Positions 6,650 through 7,647 of a DNA stretch of 7,647 nt are shown in pieces. Origin of the DNA: Alphaproteobacteria bacterium (lineage in GTDB: Bacteria; Pseudomonadota; Alphaproteobacteria; Reyranellales; Reyranellaceae); assembly GCA_005884705.1 (NCBI GenBank), contig VBAF01000409.1:1-7647 (forward strand), written 5' to 3'. A model generated the notes under the pieces. It ran no database searches. It saw only the letters and a list, made by a program, of their open reading frames with translations, and was not told the DNA's origin. The translations under genes and the position numbers were made by a program. Numbering within the stretch: the first letter of the stretch is position 1; each line of letters opens with the position of its first letter.

Positions 6650-7647
6650 ATGGACACGGTCGTTGCGGCGCCGGGGCTGCGCGGCGATTTCGCCGCGGAC
6701 GTCGTCGCCTTCGCCGCCTACTGGCGCGGCAAGCCGGGCAAGCAGGCCGCGCGCGACGCCCGCTACACCTTCCTGCGCCGCCATGCCGGCACGCTCTACG
6801 ACAGGCTGACCGACCGGCGCGGCAAGTTCGTGCGCCTCGAACGGCTGGTCTACGACGCGGCAGCGATCGTGCCCGGTCTGGTGCCGACCAAGGCCGAGGT
6901 CGACGCCGAGTCCGAGAAGAAGCAGGCGGACAAGGACGGCGTCGAGATCGACCAGGGCATCCTCGCCAACCAGTTCCTCGCCGATCCCGAATGCGGCCGC
7001 CATCTCTGCCACGCCATGCTGCTGCCGCGCGAGGAATCGGCCGAAGCGCTGGCCAAGTTTCGGCGCGACGGCCGACTCGATCTCGGCACCGCCAAGGTCG
7101 AGCGCCACGGCAAGGCGGCCGTGCTGCTGCTCTCCAACGAGCGCTTCCTCAACGCCGAGGACAATGCGACCCAGCCCGCGACCGAGATCGGCGCCGACGT
7201 CTGCATCCTCGATCCCGACAGCCAGGTCGCGGTGCTGCGCGGCGACGTGGTGCCGGAGGGCAAGTATGCCGGCCGGCGCGTGTTCAACGCCGGCATCAAC
7301 CTGACGCACCTCTACTACGGCAAGATCCCGTTCCTGTGGTTCCTGATCCGCGACTTGGGCTTCGTGAACAAGATGTTCCGCGGCCTCGCCCGGCCCGACG
7401 TGCCGCCCGACGAGGTGGCAGGCGATTCGATCGAGAAGCTGTGGATCTCGGCGGTCGAGACCTTCGCGATCGGCGGCGGCTGCCAGATCCTGCTGGCGAC
7501 CGACTTCAACATCGCCGCCAGCGATGCGTACATGACCCTGCCGGCGCGCAAGGAAGGCATCATCCCGGGAATGTCCAACCTGCGCCTGGCGCGTTTCGTC
7601 GGCGACCGCATCGCGCGCCAGGCGATCATGTACGAGCGCCGCATCGA
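6650..7647 (+). CDS. DpgC-like crotonase-fold dioxygenase/hydratase (3' end beyond window)
   Basis: An open frame of 332 full codons running off the window, with GGGAAG (6639-6644) before ATG 6650. It resembles DpgC, the cofactor- and metal-free enzyme that uses O2 to turn 3,5-dihydroxyphenylacetyl-CoA into 3,5-dihydroxyphenylglyoxylate for the glycopeptide-antibiotic amino acid Dpg. It has the long DpgC-type helical N-terminal region (about 1-145, with LVPT at 77-80 and EIDQGI at 99-104), then a crotonase core: LNAEDN (167-172), LDPD (187-190), VFNAGINL (211-218) and FAIGGG (272-277), which supply oxyanion-hole backbone positions, SDAYMTLPARKEGIIPGMSNLRL (291-313), and ARQAIMYERRI at the end of the window. 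DpgC is about 430 residues, so roughly 100 are missing. Ordinary enoyl-CoA hydratases are about 260 residues and lack this N-terminal domain, which argues against a plain hydratase. The substrate in this organism is unknown: no DpgA, DpgB or DpgD gene is in the window. Confidence 0.85.
   Translation, partial: MDTVVAAPGLRGDFAADVVAFAAYWRGKPGKQAARDARYTFLRRHAGTLYDRLTDRRGKFVRLERLVYDAAAIVPGLVPTKAEVDAESEKKQADKDGVEIDQGILANQFLADPECGRHLCHAMLLPREESAEALAKFRRDGRLDLGTAKVERHGKAAVLLLSNERFLNAEDNATQPATEIGADVCILDPDSQVAVLRGDVVPEGKYAGRRVFNAGINLTHLYYGKIPFLWFLIRDLGFVNKMFRGLARPDVPPDEVAGDSIEKLWISAVETFAIGGGCQILLATDFNIAASDAYMTLPARKEGIIPGMSNLRLARFVGDRIARQAIMYERRI

Overview
The window is high-GC, densely packed bacterial DNA. 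Gene content and order (a hisC-type aminotransferase coupled to a cyclohexadienyl/prephenate dehydrogenase, ACAD and TetR families of alphaproteobacterial style, tRNA-Gly with an encoded CCA) suggest an alphaproteobacterium of the Hyphomicrobiales/Rhodospirillales kind. This placement is inferred from style and synteny; no marker gene fixes it.

Layout. (1) Bases 1-2573, plus strand: the last codons of an unidentified gene, then hisC (62-1153), tyrA (1150-2046) and a ChaC-like gamma-glutamylcyclotransferase (2043-2573). The last three are chained by ATGA and GTGA stop/start overlaps, so they look like one translationally coupled operon. HisC-type aminotransferases and TyrA can serve successive steps of tyrosine synthesis. 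(2) Bases 2570-4437: a TetR-family regulator (minus) diverges from a Cys/Met-metabolism PLP enzyme gene (plus). They share a 151-bp intergenic region with an imperfect 11-bp inverted repeat that is a good operator candidate. The PLP gene is broken: about 47 bp are missing next to the active site and the frame is shifted at about 3860. (3) Bases 4425-6536, minus strand: an acyl-CoA dehydrogenase gene followed, with an ATGA overlap, by an intact trans-3-hydroxy-L-proline dehydratase of the proline racemase family (Cys87/Thr243 active-site pair). The acyl-CoA dehydrogenase gene is also broken: a small deletion shifts the frame at about 6140-6146, and a TAG stands where the start codon is expected. 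(4) Bases 6550-6624: tRNA-Gly(CCC). (5) Bases 6650-7647, plus strand: the first 332 codons of a DpgC-like, crotonase-fold protein resembling the cofactor-free 3,5-dihydroxyphenylacetyl-CoA 1,2-dioxygenase. It runs off the window.

The most notable points are the DpgC homologue outside its classical actinomycete glycopeptide setting, the regulator/operator/PLP-enzyme module, and the cluster of independent lesions between 2570 and 6536 flanked by intact housekeeping genes. The lesions could be real accessory-gene decay or assembly error. I see no transposon, integrase, CRISPR array or phage gene.
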